A stretch of DNA of 64,000 nt from Rubripirellula lacrimiformis (GTDB taxonomy: Bacteria > Planctomycetota > Planctomycetia > Pirellulales > Pirellulaceae), in the NCBI RefSeq assembly GCF_007741535.1, contig NZ_CP036525.1, forward strand, positions 434,001 to 498,000. Direction: 5' to 3'. The notes beneath the pieces were generated by a model. That model ran no database searches. It worked only from the letters and a program-made list of their open reading frames with translations, and was not told the DNA's origin. The position numbers and the translations under genes were made by a program. Below are positions 1 to 9,323 of the stretch, piece by piece; position 1 is the first letter of the stretch; each line of letters opens with the position of its first letter.

Positions 1-33
1 CGACTGCGGCGCACCCCGCTGGACGTCTATTGA
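1..33 (+). CDS. possible 3' end of an upstream gene (partial)
   Basis: Frame 1 is open from the first base to a TGA at 31-33 and would encode about ten residues ending in PLDVY. This could be the tail of a gene starting before the window, but so short a stretch can be open by chance. Nothing in it identifies a family, and bases 34-225 hold no convincing gene. Confidence 0.2.
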   Translation, partial: RLRRTPLDVY

Positions 34-225
34 TTGGTTCAAATCACTGGGGTGGTTGGTGGCAGACCATGTTGGACGTTTTGAGTCCTCGGGGACTCTT
101 TTTGCTGGCGGTTTACGGGCTTTTGGGGGAATGCGGCCGTTTGGCATGCGAGCTGCTTTCAGGGATCGGTTGCATCTTGTTTTCGCATCCCGATCGCGGT
201 CCCGGTTCTCGTAGGAGTTCTTCCA

Positions 226-1707
226 ATGTCCAGTGTTGATATGCGTCATCCTTTCCATGACGGTTTCTTTGCTAGACCGAATACGAACCGGACCTCGCGT
301 GTAAACGCATCTCGGGCGGAGTCGTCGTCCCTGCCCCCGGCGGTTTGGTGGACCATGTTTGTGGCCAGTGGGATCGCGTTAGCCACCAGCACCTACCTCG
401 CATGGTCGTCCCTGACTTCGAGCCCCGTGGCTGGGTGCAGCGGTGGCAGTCTGTTTGATTGCAGCCATGTGCTGCACACCCGTTGGTCCAGCGTGTTGTC
501 GGTTCCTGTCAGCATCCCAGCGATCGCGACTCACTTGACGTTGATCACTCTGTTGCTGATTCGCCCTGTTTCGGGCTCTCGACATCCGGCGGGACAAGAC
601 TCGAAGGGGCACCATCCTGCAAGCCTGTACCGCCGCCTGCGGATGACGGGCATTGGGTTGGCATCGCTGGCCGCCGGGGCCGCCGCAATTTGGTTCATCG
701 GTTTGCAGATCTTTGTGATCCAACACCTGTGTCCTTATTGTTTGGTTGCGCACACCGCCGGACTAACCCTGGCAGCCGTTTTCCTATGGCAACACCCAGT
801 CAGTAGGCAAGCGATGACGGGGATCGGTTCTGCCGCCGTTGTTTCACTCGCCGTCCTCGCCACATTGCAAATCCGTGCCGATGAACCGCAGACGTTTGAA
901 GTGATCCAGTATCCGCAGTCGTCGGCTGTCCAGGGATCCACATCGACAGTGACGGATGCAGACAACGATGACGCCACCTTGTTCCAGCCTCCTGCGTCGG
1001 CGCAATTGCAAACATCGCTTGACAACATGAACCAGCGCTGGAATCCACAGCAGGTGATCCGGTTGTCGTCGGTGTTCATGAACCCGTCCAGCATCTTGGT
1101 ATCGGAAGTTCAGGTTGATTCACCGAGCGAAAAGAGTTCCGTGGTGATTCTTGGTGGAGTCAAACTTGCGACAGATTCGTGGCCATTGGTGGGCGATCCC
1201 AATGCCGAGTTGGTGGTCGTGGAGATGTTCGACTACACCTGTCCGCATTGCCAACGGACGCACGCGTCGCTGAAAGGAGCCGAGCAAAAGTACGGTGACC
1301 GGTTGGCTGTGATCACGCTGCCCGTTCCGCTCGATGGCAAGTGCAATCCGACCGTCCGATCGACCAACCCAGCCCATGCAGATGCGTGCGATCTTGCGAA
1401 ACTGTCGATCGCAGTCTGGGCGACTGACCGGGAACAGTTCGGCGAATTCCATCACTACCTGTTTGATTCCAAACCTGGGTACGCCCAGGCCCTTGGGAAG
1501 GCGAAGACGATGGTCGACAGCCAGAAGCTGGATGCCGTGCTTCGCGGTCCGCTGCCGAGTGATTATGTGCAGCGACACGTTCAGCTGTACCAAAAGGCTG
1601 GTTCAGGCCAGATCCCCAAGCTGTTGTTCCCCCGAACGACCGCGGTTGGTGCCGTCGAATCGACGGATGCGATGATCCGCTTGATTGAACAGAACTTGGT
1701 GCGTTAA
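226..1707 (+). CDS. VKOR family protein fused to a DsbA-like thioredoxin domain
   Basis: This 493-residue membrane protein probably makes disulfide bonds in exported proteins. The N-terminal half is a vitamin K epoxide reductase domain with hydrophobic helices at about 41-62, 95-113, 141-165 and 176-190. It carries the cysteine pair C71/C79 and the redox motif CPYC at 169-172. After a second hydrophobic stretch near 197-216 and a linker, residues about 312-493 form a thioredoxin/DsbA-like domain with CPHC at 339-342 in FDYTCPHCQ. In known bacterial VKORs the thioredoxin partner is reoxidised by VKOR, which passes electrons to quinone; here both are in one chain. The ATG at 226 is the first in frame. 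It stands alone, with 319 bp of empty sequence downstream. Confidence 0.88.
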   Translation: MSSVDMRHPFHDGFFARPNTNRTSRVNASRAESSSLPPAVWWTMFVASGIALATSTYLAWSSLTSSPVAGCSGGSLFDCSHVLHTRWSSVLSVPVSIPAIATHLTLITLLLIRPVSGSRHPAGQDSKGHHPASLYRRLRMTGIGLASLAAGAAAIWFIGLQIFVIQHLCPYCLVAHTAGLTLAAVFLWQHPVSRQAMTGIGSAAVVSLAVLATLQIRADEPQTFEVIQYPQSSAVQGSTSTVTDADNDDATLFQPPASAQLQTSLDNMNQRWNPQQVIRLSSVFMNPSSILVSEVQVDSPSEKSSVVILGGVKLATDSWPLVGDPNAELVVVEMFDYTCPHCQRTHASLKGAEQKYGDRLAVITLPVPLDGKCNPTVRSTNPAHADACDLAKLSIAVWATDREQFGEFHHYLFDSKPGYAQALGKAKTMVDSQKLDAVLRGPLPSDYVQRHVQLYQKAGSGQIPKLLFPRTTAVGAVESTDAMIRLIEQNLVR

Positions 1708-2026
1708 CGCTGCGGTGATCCAATTCCGCGGTTTTACGAGATCGTGTTCACGGGCAGCTATCGAGGGGTTCGGTCTGTCCTCATCTGGGCCTGCATTTGC
1801 GACGGGCAGGTTGCCCAGAAAAATTGCACTTTGCAGTTGGCTTCCATGGGAAACGAAGTGTCGTGATAGGCGAAATAACCGTGTTTCCAACATCGGTCAT
1901 CCTGCTGGATGGGGCGGTGCAGGTGTGGCACGTGTTTTGCGATTTAGCTGCCAAAGCATCTTGGTGCTCAGTCGTTAGGCAGTCCTTCATTGCCTCGGCC
2001 CGAACCTAATTCAAGCGACCTCTCTC
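1708..2026. other. intergenic, nothing recognised
   Basis: This 319 bp stretch between the VKOR fusion and the next small ORF shows only short overlapping frames without family features. No clear terminator hairpin or repeat was found. Confidence 0.5.
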
Positions 2027-2440
2027 ATGACCATTCTCGTCAAACGGTTGCCGGGTACGACCCGTGCTTGTCATTGTTGGTTCCGAGTCCAACCGGGCCA
2101 GCCCTTGGACGTCACCTTCCACTTGGTGGACACCAGTCGCAACAGCATCAACTGGGCAGGGCAGCAACCCAGGTTTCGGGTCTACAGCCAGACCATTGAC
2201 CAGCTGGTCGTGCTGGAAGTCACCGATTCCCATACGTGCAACTTTCAGCCCGGCGGCCTATGGCGGCTGCAATTATCGGCGCAACAAACCAGTGCATTGC
2301 CCCGTGGTGGTATGCGATTCACCTTGGAACATCGGCACGCCGACGGCGATTTTGTCTTCGGTCTGTTGGGGGGAGTTAGTTGCAGTGACGCACCGGCGAA
2401 CTGCGATCACAACCGGATCGCGAAATTGCTGCCGCACTAA
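2027..2440 (+). CDS. hypothetical protein, 137 aa
   Basis: No family is recognised. The frame has a plausible protein composition with alternating hydrophobic stretches such as DVTFHLVD and LVVLEVTDSH that suggest a small beta-rich domain, and it has no signal peptide or membrane segment. A second frame overlaps it (2064-2492), but that product is rich in W, S, T and R and looks like a shadow. The ATG at 2027 is the first of the frame. It stands alone between the VKOR fusion and the FAS1 gene. It could be a real single-domain protein or an unusually open non-coding frame. Confidence 0.5.
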   Translation: MTILVKRLPGTTRACHCWFRVQPGQPLDVTFHLVDTSRNSINWAGQQPRFRVYSQTIDQLVVLEVTDSHTCNFQPGGLWRLQLSAQQTSALPRGGMRFTLEHRHADGDFVFGLLGGVSCSDAPANCDHNRIAKLLPH

Positions 2441-2667
2441 CCGAATCATTTTTCAGGCGGATTGGGTAGGTCTGCATAGCGTCGATTCTTGACGTGCGGT
2501 GATCGGCAATCGGTTCTTCTCTATCGGGAAATGCGTTTCTGGAAAAAGATTTCAAATTCTTGCATCCGTTGGACTCGCATCCACGAATACGTATTCGACT
2601 CGGCCAGTCCCTTCGTTCATCCGGGCGAAGGTTCGTATTTCGATTCCAACGATAGAGCACAAGAAAC

Positions 2668-3810
2668 ATGAAGACTTTCAAGCGTTATTGCCTGACCGCA
2701 GCGATCGCCGCTTTCTCTGTGGTGAACACAAATGCCGCCGACATCGTCGACACCGCGGTGGGGGCCGGTTCCTTCCAAACATTGGTCGCGGCCGCCAAAG
2801 CAGCGGGTTTGGTCGACACGTTGAAGGGAGATGGTCCGCTGACCGTCTTTGCACCCACCGATGCCGCTTTCAAAAAGTTGCCCGCAGGCACGGTCGAGTC
2901 ACTGCTGAAGCCCGAGAACAAAGCGAAGCTTGCCGCAATCCTGACCTACCACGTCGTGCCAGGAAAGGTGATGGCAGCCGATGTCGTGTCTCTGACCGGA
3001 GCGAAGTCTGTCCAAGGTCAGCAGATCGACATCAAGGTCGACGGTTCCACCGTCATGGTCGATGGTGCGACCGTGGTGAAGACGGACATCGATTGTGACA
3101 ATGGTGTGATCCACGTCATCGATTCTGTGATCTTGCCCGCGGACAAGAACATTGTCCAGACTGCGGTCGGGGCCGGTTCGTTCAACACACTTGTCGCTGC
3201 GGTTAAGGCAGCCGGATTGGCCGAAACACTGTCCGGCGATGGTCCGTTCACCGTGTTCGCACCGACGGACGAAGCGTTCGCCAAACTGCCAGCCGGAACG
3301 GTCGAGTCGCTGTTGAAGCCAGAAAACAAGCAGAAACTGGTCGACATCTTGACCTACCACGTCGTCGCAGGACGCGTCTATTCAGGCGATGCGGTGGCAG
3401 CCAAGACAGCCAAAACTTTGCAACGGTCGTCGATTGCAATCAAGGTGGGCGATTCCGGTGCGATGATCAACGACGCGGGGTTGGTATCGACCGACATCGA
3501 CAGTTCCAATGGTGTGATCCACGTGATCGATTCGGTGCTGATGCCGCCGGCAAAGGGTGCTAGCGTGCAACAGGTGCTGCATGGTGCCATTGTGCAGGGA
3601 TCCCAAATGTTCAACGCTGGGCACCACGGGGCCTGTGCAGACATCTATAGTGAGACGTTGCACGGGTTGATGAATGCCAACGTCGAACCGTCGCTTCACC
3701 ACCAAATGACCAGCGTCATCCAGATGGCCGATTCGCAACAATGCCCCACGACACGTGCGTGGACTTTGCGTCGCGGAATCGATCAGATGTACGTCCAATT
3801 GGCAAAGTAG
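2668..3810 (+). CDS. secreted protein with two fasciclin (FAS1) domains
   Basis: The 380-residue product starts with a signal peptide ([10 protein letters not shown], cleavage likely after NTNA near residue 24). Two FAS1 domains follow, at about 25-157 and 158-297. Each has the H1 motif TVFAPTDxAF, the LTYHVV segment and the closing [10 protein letters not shown] box. The C-terminal 80 residues, from about 300, are not FAS1; they contain several His and Cys residues ([18 protein letters not shown]). FAS1 domains generally mediate adhesion or matrix binding outside the cell. The gene ends 46 bp before an ECF sigma factor on the same strand, so it may be a target of, or cotranscribed with, that regulator. 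Confidence 0.93.
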   Translation: MKTFKRYCLTAAIAAFSVVNTNAADIVDTAVGAGSFQTLVAAAKAAGLVDTLKGDGPLTVFAPTDAAFKKLPAGTVESLLKPENKAKLAAILTYHVVPGKVMAADVVSLTGAKSVQGQQIDIKVDGSTVMVDGATVVKTDIDCDNGVIHVIDSVILPADKNIVQTAVGAGSFNTLVAAVKAAGLAETLSGDGPFTVFAPTDEAFAKLPAGTVESLLKPENKQKLVDILTYHVVAGRVYSGDAVAAKTAKTLQRSSIAIKVGDSGAMINDAGLVSTDIDSSNGVIHVIDSVLMPPAKGASVQQVLHGAIVQGSQMFNAGHHGACADIYSETLHGLMNANVEPSLHHQMTSVIQMADSQQCPTTRAWTLRRGIDQMYVQLAK

Positions 3811-3856
3811 ACGTTCGTGTCTTCTGAATGCTTGATCACACTCCGGAAATGACCTC

Positions 3857-4468
3857 GTGACTGAATCGGTTCTGATGCGTATCGCGGCAGGCGATCGCTC
3901 CGCTGTCGACGACTGTTTAGATTGCTACGGTGGTCTGATCTGGTCGTTGGCCAAGCGGTGGATCGGGAACGTTGACGACGCCGAAGACGCCGTGCAGGAA
4001 ATTTTTGTGGAACTTTGGCAACAAGCCGGGCGTTTTGACCCGGCGGTTGCGGCTGAATCGACATTTGTCGCGATGATCGCTCGACGCAGGTTGATCGATC
4101 GTCGCAGGAAACAGTCGAAAGCACCTGTCATGGAATCGATCGTTGTCGACCAAGTCGACACGGCTTTGGAAAGCGGATCGGAAGAAGTGATGGTTCGCGG
4201 CGAAGAAGCGGATCAAGCCAAGCTATGCTTGGACAAGTTATCGTCGACTCAGCAGAAAGTGCTGACGATGACGGTCTATCACGGAGCATCCCATACCTTG
4301 ATCGCTGGCAAGCTCTCGTTGCCCTTGGGCACGGTCAAGTCCTACGCTCGCCGAGGCCTGATCCAGTTAAGGGACTGCATGCAACGCAGCGCGGATGCTG
4401 TCGAAGCGACTCGCTTGGCGGCTGGTGGTGCGGCGGGAAGAGTTACCGCGACAGGGAGTCGATCATGA
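3857..4468 (+). CDS. ECF-type RNA polymerase sigma factor
   Basis: A 203-residue sigma-70 family protein. Region 2 lies at about residues 5-90 with the typical DAEDAVQEIFVELW segment near residue 35. Region 4 lies at about 120-185 with a helix-turn-helix around SHTLIAGKLSLPLGTVKSYARRGL. The frame opens with GTG at 3857; an ATG five codons further on (3872) is an alternative start. It ends in an ATGA overlap with the next gene, which encodes a membrane protein of anti-sigma type, so the two are probably translated together. The family normally directs extracytoplasmic stress genes; the likely target here is the FAS1 gene upstream. Confidence 0.92.
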   Translation: MTESVLMRIAAGDRSAVDDCLDCYGGLIWSLAKRWIGNVDDAEDAVQEIFVELWQQAGRFDPAVAAESTFVAMIARRRLIDRRRKQSKAPVMESIVVDQVDTALESGSEEVMVRGEEADQAKLCLDKLSSTQQKVLTMTVYHGASHTLIAGKLSLPLGTVKSYARRGLIQLRDCMQRSADAVEATRLAAGGAAGRVTATGSRS

Positions 4469-5286
4469 GTTCATCATCATCCTCGCCGACTCCATCGGAA
4501 TGGGACGAATTGTTGGCTGGCGAAGCGCTGGGCGATCTCGATTCGGCCGAGCTGCAGCGGCTCGACAATCACTACCCCCAAGGGCGTCCCGAATCAGGTG
4601 CCGATCTCATGCGGACCGCGTCGGCGTTGCATTTGGCGTTATCGTCGAAAGATTCCGACCGGCTGCCGGATCATCTGCGACAAAAGATTGCAAGCGATGC
4701 CGCCGCGCACATACCCGCCCAACCAACCGTGACGCTTGACCCGGGGCAGCAGTGGAGTGTTCGTCCGGGCGTTTCCATGCGCGAGCAGATCGCGTGGTTG
4801 GCGGCGGCAGCGTGCTTGTTGCTCACCATCGGCGTTTGGGTCAGCCGGGGACCAGAAATCGGTGTGGGCCAAAGCGGTGGTGGTTTAGCAATGGACTTCG
4901 GAAAACAACGCCAGCAACTGCAAACGTCCGAAGATCATCTGGAGATCAGTTGGACCCCAGGCACCACGCCATTCGACAATCCGGTATCGGGCGATGTGGT
5001 GTGGAGCAATTCGCAGCAAAGTGGGTTCATGCGTTTTGTCGACATGCCCATCAACGACCCGTCCCAAGAACAGTACCAATTGTGGATCATCGATCCGGCC
5101 CGTGACGACGAACCGATCGACGGTGGCGTGTTCGACGTCACAAAGTCGGGCGAGGTGATCGTGCCAATCGACGCCAAGCTGCAAGTCATCGATCCGGCTG
5201 CGTTCGCCATCACGATCGAAAAACCCGGCGGCGTCGTCGTTTCAACCCAAGAACGTCTGCCCCTACTAGCGTCTGTGATACGGTAG
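4465..5286 (+). CDS. RskA-like transmembrane anti-sigma factor
   Basis: The 273-residue product starts at the ATG of the ATGA junction at 4465-4468; the longer upstream frame overlaps the sigma gene and is rejected. The cytoplasmic N-terminus (about 1-105) is acidic and starts with a WDELLAGEALGDLD segment typical of anti-sigma domains of this class. No zinc-binding HxxxCxxC motif is present. One membrane helix lies at about 109-127 (IAWLAAAACLLLTIGVWV). The exported part, about 150-273, matches the RskA C-terminal pattern, with YQLWIID and the closing FAITIEKPGG block. It would hold the cognate sigma factor at the membrane until a signal releases it. Confidence 0.85.
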   Translation: MSSSSSSPTPSEWDELLAGEALGDLDSAELQRLDNHYPQGRPESGADLMRTASALHLALSSKDSDRLPDHLRQKIASDAAAHIPAQPTVTLDPGQQWSVRPGVSMREQIAWLAAAACLLLTIGVWVSRGPEIGVGQSGGGLAMDFGKQRQQLQTSEDHLEISWTPGTTPFDNPVSGDVVWSNSQQSGFMRFVDMPINDPSQEQYQLWIIDPARDDEPIDGGVFDVTKSGEVIVPIDAKLQVIDPAAFAITIEKPGGVVVSTQERLPLLASVIR

Positions 5287-5470
5287 TCCCCGTGCCCGCG
5301 ATTGTTCGCTAAAGTGGCCGGGCGTGTCGGGTGCGTGCCAGTGACGAAAGGTTGCGACCCGGTCAACGTATCTAGCGGTGTTCTTGGGTTTGTAGTCGGC
5401 CGATGCGGTGCATCCCGCGATCTAGAATGCCACGGCGCACAATCGTCACGATGGTCGAAGCAGAGCAAAC

Positions 5471-5937
5471 ATGAATCTGGACAGTTGGCTGACGGTCGTA
5501 CTGTTGACGTTGGTCGCTGGCTTGGCGATGCCGTTAGGAGCGTTCCTGGCCAGTTTGAAATGGACAAAGAACGCGCGGGTTCGAAGCGAGTTCCAGCATT
5601 TGGTTGTCGCGTTCGGCGGAGGGGCATTGTCCCGGAAGGTTTCAATTCAGCGATCGAGCTTCGCGAAAGAGCGGGCATATCATCGTCTCGAATCATTGTT
5701 GCTTTTACACTGATGGCACTGCTGGGCCCCACCGTTGGCTTGACTGGGCTGTTCTGGCTTTCTGCCTATCCGGTCGTGGTGGCGAAGGTGATGCTGTTTT
5801 CCGCTGCCGGAATTCTGTACCTGACATTCCAGGATATCGCTCCTCAATCAAAGCTCGATCGATCTTGGATTCCCGCTCTGGGGGCCGTTGCTGGGTTCCT
5901 GCTTGGGCTGGTTGGGAAAATGTTGGTTGGATCCTAA
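5471..5937 (+). pseudogene. ZIP-like metal transporter, broken by internal deletion/frameshift
   Basis: Two reading frames each hold one part of a single membrane protein. From the ATG at 5471 the first frame gives a helix (LTVVLLTLVAGLAMPLGAFL) and runs to FGGGAL near 5625. The second, in another frame from about 5633, resumes with VPEGFNSAIELRERAG and continues through helices at about 5695-5760, 5765-5820 and 5875-5930 to the TAA ending at 5937. FGGGAL and VPEG are usually separated in ZIP-like proteins by a further half-helix that is missing here, so a deletion of a few tens of bases with a frame change is likely. The open frame from 5302 is only a chance extension of the second part. A sequencing error could explain the frame change but not the missing segment. 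Confidence 0.65.
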
Positions 5938-6089
5938 TGGACTTCAGCGGCGGCAAACGTTGGCTGCGGATGCTAGTCTAATCGGAAGATCCGGTTGTCA
6001 TTGGCCGATGGTTTTGGGCGTCGTTGGCAATGCGAACATGCCATCCGTTGGATCTTCTCGCCACAAAAGTTCGGGCATCAAGAGTCATC

Positions 6090-7571
6090 ATGAATTCATC
6101 TTTATCACGGCAGTTTCCAGTTTTAGCCATCGTTGTTTTGGCGGCTTTGCTGTTGGCTTTGTGCCCCTGTGAAGTGCAGGCGGATAGGCCGAATGTTCTT
6201 TGGATCTATGTCGACGATATGAGCGACTGGATGGGGTGCTATGGTGATCCGATCGCTGAAACACCGAACATTGACCGCCTTGCCAGCGAAGGCGTTTTGT
6301 TTCAGCACGCCTACATACCGGCCCCCGTCTGTTCGGCGGCGCGCTCCGCGTTGATCACCGGTACCATGCAAACAACCCATGGTTTGCACCAGCATCGGAC
6401 CATGATCAAAAAGCCTTTGCCCGATGATTTGTTGACCGTTGCGGAACTGTTTCGCACTGCTGGATACCTGACGTTCAACGAAGCGAAGGACGACTACAAT
6501 TTCAAGCGAGACCGCGACCTGATGTACTCGCCTGAGTTTCAGCGTCCTACGACCCGGCAGGTCCATTCACACATGCTGGGACGCGACGTGTCCTGGTTGA
6601 AACAGTTGCAAGGCAAGACGTTCTTCGGGCAAATCCAACTGAAGGGCGGAAAGTTTGGCGGCGAAACCGGCGCGAAGTATCCGGCCGAAAGCGATGTGGA
6701 GGATGACCAAGTTGCGGTACCGCCCCAGTACCCCGATCATCCTGTGTTTCGAAACGCGATCGCCCGCCACTATCAACAGATTTCGGAAACGGACCAGCAG
6801 GTCGGAGCGATCGTGTCCGGATTGAAGGAATATGATTTGTGGGACAACACGGTCGTGTTCTTCTTTACCGATCACGGAAGTCCGTTGCCGCGGTCCAAGC
6901 AGTTCTTGTACGAAGACGGCACCAAGATTCCGCTGATCGTACGATTGCCTGAAAGTGTTGGAACCGACGTGAAGTCTGGATCCACACGATCCGATCTAGT
7001 TAGCGGCATCGACATTCCCGCCAGTTCTCTCGGATTGGCAGGGATCGACATCCCCCAGTTCATGGAAGGGCGAGACCTGTTCGCCGATCGATACCAGCCA
7101 CAGCAGTTCGTGATCTCGGCGCGTGATCGGATGGGCAATGCAATCGATCGGATTCGCACCGTACGATCCAAACGGTTTCGCTACATTCGAAACTACATGG
7201 TCGACCGCCCGCTGTATCAGCCACAGTATCGTGACGGATACGCAACGTTTGTGACGATGCGAAAGATGTTAGCGGCAGGTCAGCTTAGCCCACTGCAGGC
7301 GTCCTATTATGATGCCGATGATCGTCCCGTCGAAGAGTTGTATGACCTGATCAACGACCCCCATCAGACGTTCAACTTGGCCAGCAACCCGGACTTTGAA
7401 TCGGTCCTGAATCAGCATCGTGATCACCTGCAGCAGTGGGAAGAAAGCACGGACGACAAAGGACGCTATCCAGAGAGTCGCGAATCGCTGCGGTTGGTGT
7501 TCCAGTCATCCCAGGGGAAGTGTGTTTCGCCCGAGTACGACTTTTTGAAGGCCGAATCACAGGATAAGTAA
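6090..7571 (+). CDS. secreted sulfatase (S1 family)
   Basis: A 493-residue formylglycine-dependent sulfatase. The ATG at 6090 is chosen because it directly precedes a signal peptide (hydrophobic stretch about 10-25); the open frame upstream gives no sensible residues. Mature sequence begins near RPNVLWIYVDDM, whose Asp pair binds the metal. The maturation motif is CSAAR, with C81 the residue converted to formylglycine. TDHGSPLPRSK near 275 matches the second metal-ligand region, and the end shows the family's ELYDLINDP block. Substrate is not predictable, though heparan- or other polysaccharide-type esters fit the family. The TAA stop lies in the left edge of an inverted-repeat element, so the natural C-terminus may have been changed. 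Confidence 0.93.
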   Translation: MNSSLSRQFPVLAIVVLAALLLALCPCEVQADRPNVLWIYVDDMSDWMGCYGDPIAETPNIDRLASEGVLFQHAYIPAPVCSAARSALITGTMQTTHGLHQHRTMIKKPLPDDLLTVAELFRTAGYLTFNEAKDDYNFKRDRDLMYSPEFQRPTTRQVHSHMLGRDVSWLKQLQGKTFFGQIQLKGGKFGGETGAKYPAESDVEDDQVAVPPQYPDHPVFRNAIARHYQQISETDQQVGAIVSGLKEYDLWDNTVVFFFTDHGSPLPRSKQFLYEDGTKIPLIVRLPESVGTDVKSGSTRSDLVSGIDIPASSLGLAGIDIPQFMEGRDLFADRYQPQQFVISARDRMGNAIDRIRTVRSKRFRYIRNYMVDRPLYQPQYRDGYATFVTMRKMLAAGQLSPLQASYYDADDRPVEELYDLINDPHQTFNLASNPDFESVLNQHRDHLQQWEESTDDKGRYPESRESLRLVFQSSQGKCVSPEYDFLKAESQDK

Positions 7572-7699
7572 GCAACGAGCGATCAATCAGTGTCGTTTCT
7601 TTCTTCCCCCTCTCTCTAACTCTCTCCCCCCCGCAAACCGCTGCGCGGCGGGGGCGAGATGAATTTGATCGCGACACTGGTTGATCGCTGGTCGCTTAC
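7570..7699. repeat. inverted-repeat (MITE-like) element, copy 1
   Basis: About 130 bp bounded by imperfect terminal inverted repeats: TAAGCAACGAGCGATCAATC at the left and the complement of TAAGCGACCAGCGATCAACC at the right. The interior is a pyrimidine-rich run followed by CGCAAACCGCTGCGCGGCGG. A near-identical copy lies in the opposite orientation at 17802-17934. The element carries no gene. Its left edge contributes the TAA stop of the upstream sulfatase. Confidence 0.75.
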
Positions 7700-7827
7700 C
7701 ATCGATGAGAGTCCGGCTTTTCTCGCGGGACGCAGTGAAAGATGGCAACTTCATGGCTCTGGTGTTGGGTTATCATTGATCGGAATAGCTACGTCATCTC
7801 ATCCCCCCCCCATCACGAGTGATCCCG

Positions 7828-9249
7828 ATGCAGCGGATTTTCTTTCTGGCCTTGTTGGCCACTTGCTTGCTGGCGACGTGTTTGTCGCCGCTGAAAGCAT
7901 TGGCAGAGACAACCCGTCCGAACATCGTCTTTATCTTTGCCGATGACTGGGGATGGGGTGACCTTGGCTGCCATGGTCATCCCTACGTGAAGACGCCGAA
8001 CATCGACCGCTTGGCTCGTGAAGGTACCGACTTTCATCGCTTTACCGTTGCCAGCGGCGTGTGTTCGCCGAGTCGCACATCGGTGATGACCGGACATTAT
8101 CCGGCCCGATACAACATTGACGGGCACTTTGCTTGGGTTCCAAGCAACGCCAAACGGAATATGCCCGATTGGTTGGATGCCAATGTTGTGACGCTGCCGC
8201 GGCTATTGCAAAGCGGTGGTTACGCCACGGCTCACTTTGGGAAATGGCATCTGTCCAACAACATGATCCCGGACTCGCCGTCGCCGGCTGTGTATGGCTA
8301 CGACACCTACGGTGCATTCAATTGCTCGGGGGAACAGATGCCGGTTCACGAGGACGCGGATCACGCGATCGAATTCATGGAAGCGAGCCACGAAGCGGGT
8401 AAGCCGTTTTTTGTCAATCTGTGGATGCACGAACCGCATACTCCCTTTCACACCGTCCCGAAATACCGTTGGCGATTTCGCGATAGCGGACTGGATGAAA
8501 CCGATCAGATTTACGCTTCGGTGTTATCGCATGCGGATGACCGGATCGGTGAGGTGCTCGATGCACTGGATCGATTGAATTTGACTGAGAACACGCTGGT
8601 GATCTTCAGCAGCGACAACGGCCCAGCCAGAGGCGGAAAAGAGTTGGAATTGATGCACGACAGCGCCACAGGTTGTGGGTATGGAATCGCGGCGTCCAAA
8701 GGAATCACTGCAGGTCGCAAGGGTTACAAAGCCGCCCTGTTCGAAGGCGGTATCAATGTTCCGTTCATCGCACGTTGGCCGGGAAAGATCTCAAAAGGCA
8801 AAATCGACAAGACATCGATGATTTCCGCAGTGGACCTTCTGCCCACGTTCTGTGAGATCGCGGAAGTCAAGTTGCCGCCAAGCTATCGTCCCGATGGCGT
8901 TGGGCAAATCGCAGCGTTGACTGGCGAAGCGACGGTGGGCCGGTCCATCCCACTGTTCTGGAAGATGTCGGGGCGAGGTTCGGCCAAAGCCAAAGGTTCG
9001 TACCATTGGGTGTCTTATGCCACGGTCGACCGCAACTGGAAACTGTTGACCGATCGCGATCAAAGCATGTCGGAACTGTACGACATCGTTGCCGATCCGT
9101 TGGAAAAGAACGATCTGGCCGGCACCAACCCGGAGATCGTCAGGGAGCTGAACGCTTCGATTTCCCAGTGGCGATCGACGCTGCCCGATGCACCCACCGG
9201 GGATGTCTTTTCGAACTTGCGAGAATCAGATTCCAAGGACGCACCGTGA
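7828..9249 (+). CDS. secreted sulfatase (S1 family)
   Basis: A 473-residue sulfatase. The ATG at 7828 is preferred over a GTG three codons upstream because a clean signal peptide follows (residues 1-26, LALLATCLLATC core). Metal-binding FIFADDWGWGDLG lies at 35-47, and the formylglycine motif is CSPSR with C79. GKWHLSNN near residue 140 and SSDNGPARGG near 265 are further conserved active-site blocks, and KAALFEGGINVPFIARWPGK is the family's substrate-side strand. It shares strand and neighbourhood with the preceding sulfatase and faces the next one tail to tail, 74 bp apart. Confidence 0.94.
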   Translation: MQRIFFLALLATCLLATCLSPLKALAETTRPNIVFIFADDWGWGDLGCHGHPYVKTPNIDRLAREGTDFHRFTVASGVCSPSRTSVMTGHYPARYNIDGHFAWVPSNAKRNMPDWLDANVVTLPRLLQSGGYATAHFGKWHLSNNMIPDSPSPAVYGYDTYGAFNCSGEQMPVHEDADHAIEFMEASHEAGKPFFVNLWMHEPHTPFHTVPKYRWRFRDSGLDETDQIYASVLSHADDRIGEVLDALDRLNLTENTLVIFSSDNGPARGGKELELMHDSATGCGYGIAASKGITAGRKGYKAALFEGGINVPFIARWPGKISKGKIDKTSMISAVDLLPTFCEIAEVKLPPSYRPDGVGQIAALTGEATVGRSIPLFWKMSGRGSAKAKGSYHWVSYATVDRNWKLLTDRDQSMSELYDIVADPLEKNDLAGTNPEIVRELNASISQWRSTLPDAPTGDVFSNLRESDSKDAP

Positions 9250-9280
9250 TGCCGGCGACGATTTTCGTCCGCTAAAGTGC

Positions 9281-9313
9281 AGCCGCCGAAGGACTGAGCG
9301 GACTCTTTTTTTC
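9281..9313 (+). terminator. probable intrinsic terminator
   Basis: AGCCGC and GCGGACT can pair with one bulged A around an 11-nt loop, and a run of seven T follows at once. It sits just after the sulfatase ending at 9249 and before the convergent sulfatase, so it would end rightward transcripts. The stem is short, so confidence is moderate. Confidence 0.4.
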
Positions 9314-9323
9314 TCGCACGGTC

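Noticed and set aside
30-239. 69-residue ORF before the VKOR gene
   Set aside because: Overlaps the VKOR start and has no recognisable domain; Trp/Gly-rich start is probably chance.
2064-2492. 142-residue ORF overlapping the hypothetical gene at 2027
   Set aside because: Composition rich in Trp, Ser and Arg with no domain; the 2027 frame is more protein-like.
5302-5470. Start of a 211-residue ORF before the ZIP-like gene
   Set aside because: The first ~110 residues are low-likelihood sequence and overlap the true N-terminal part in another frame.
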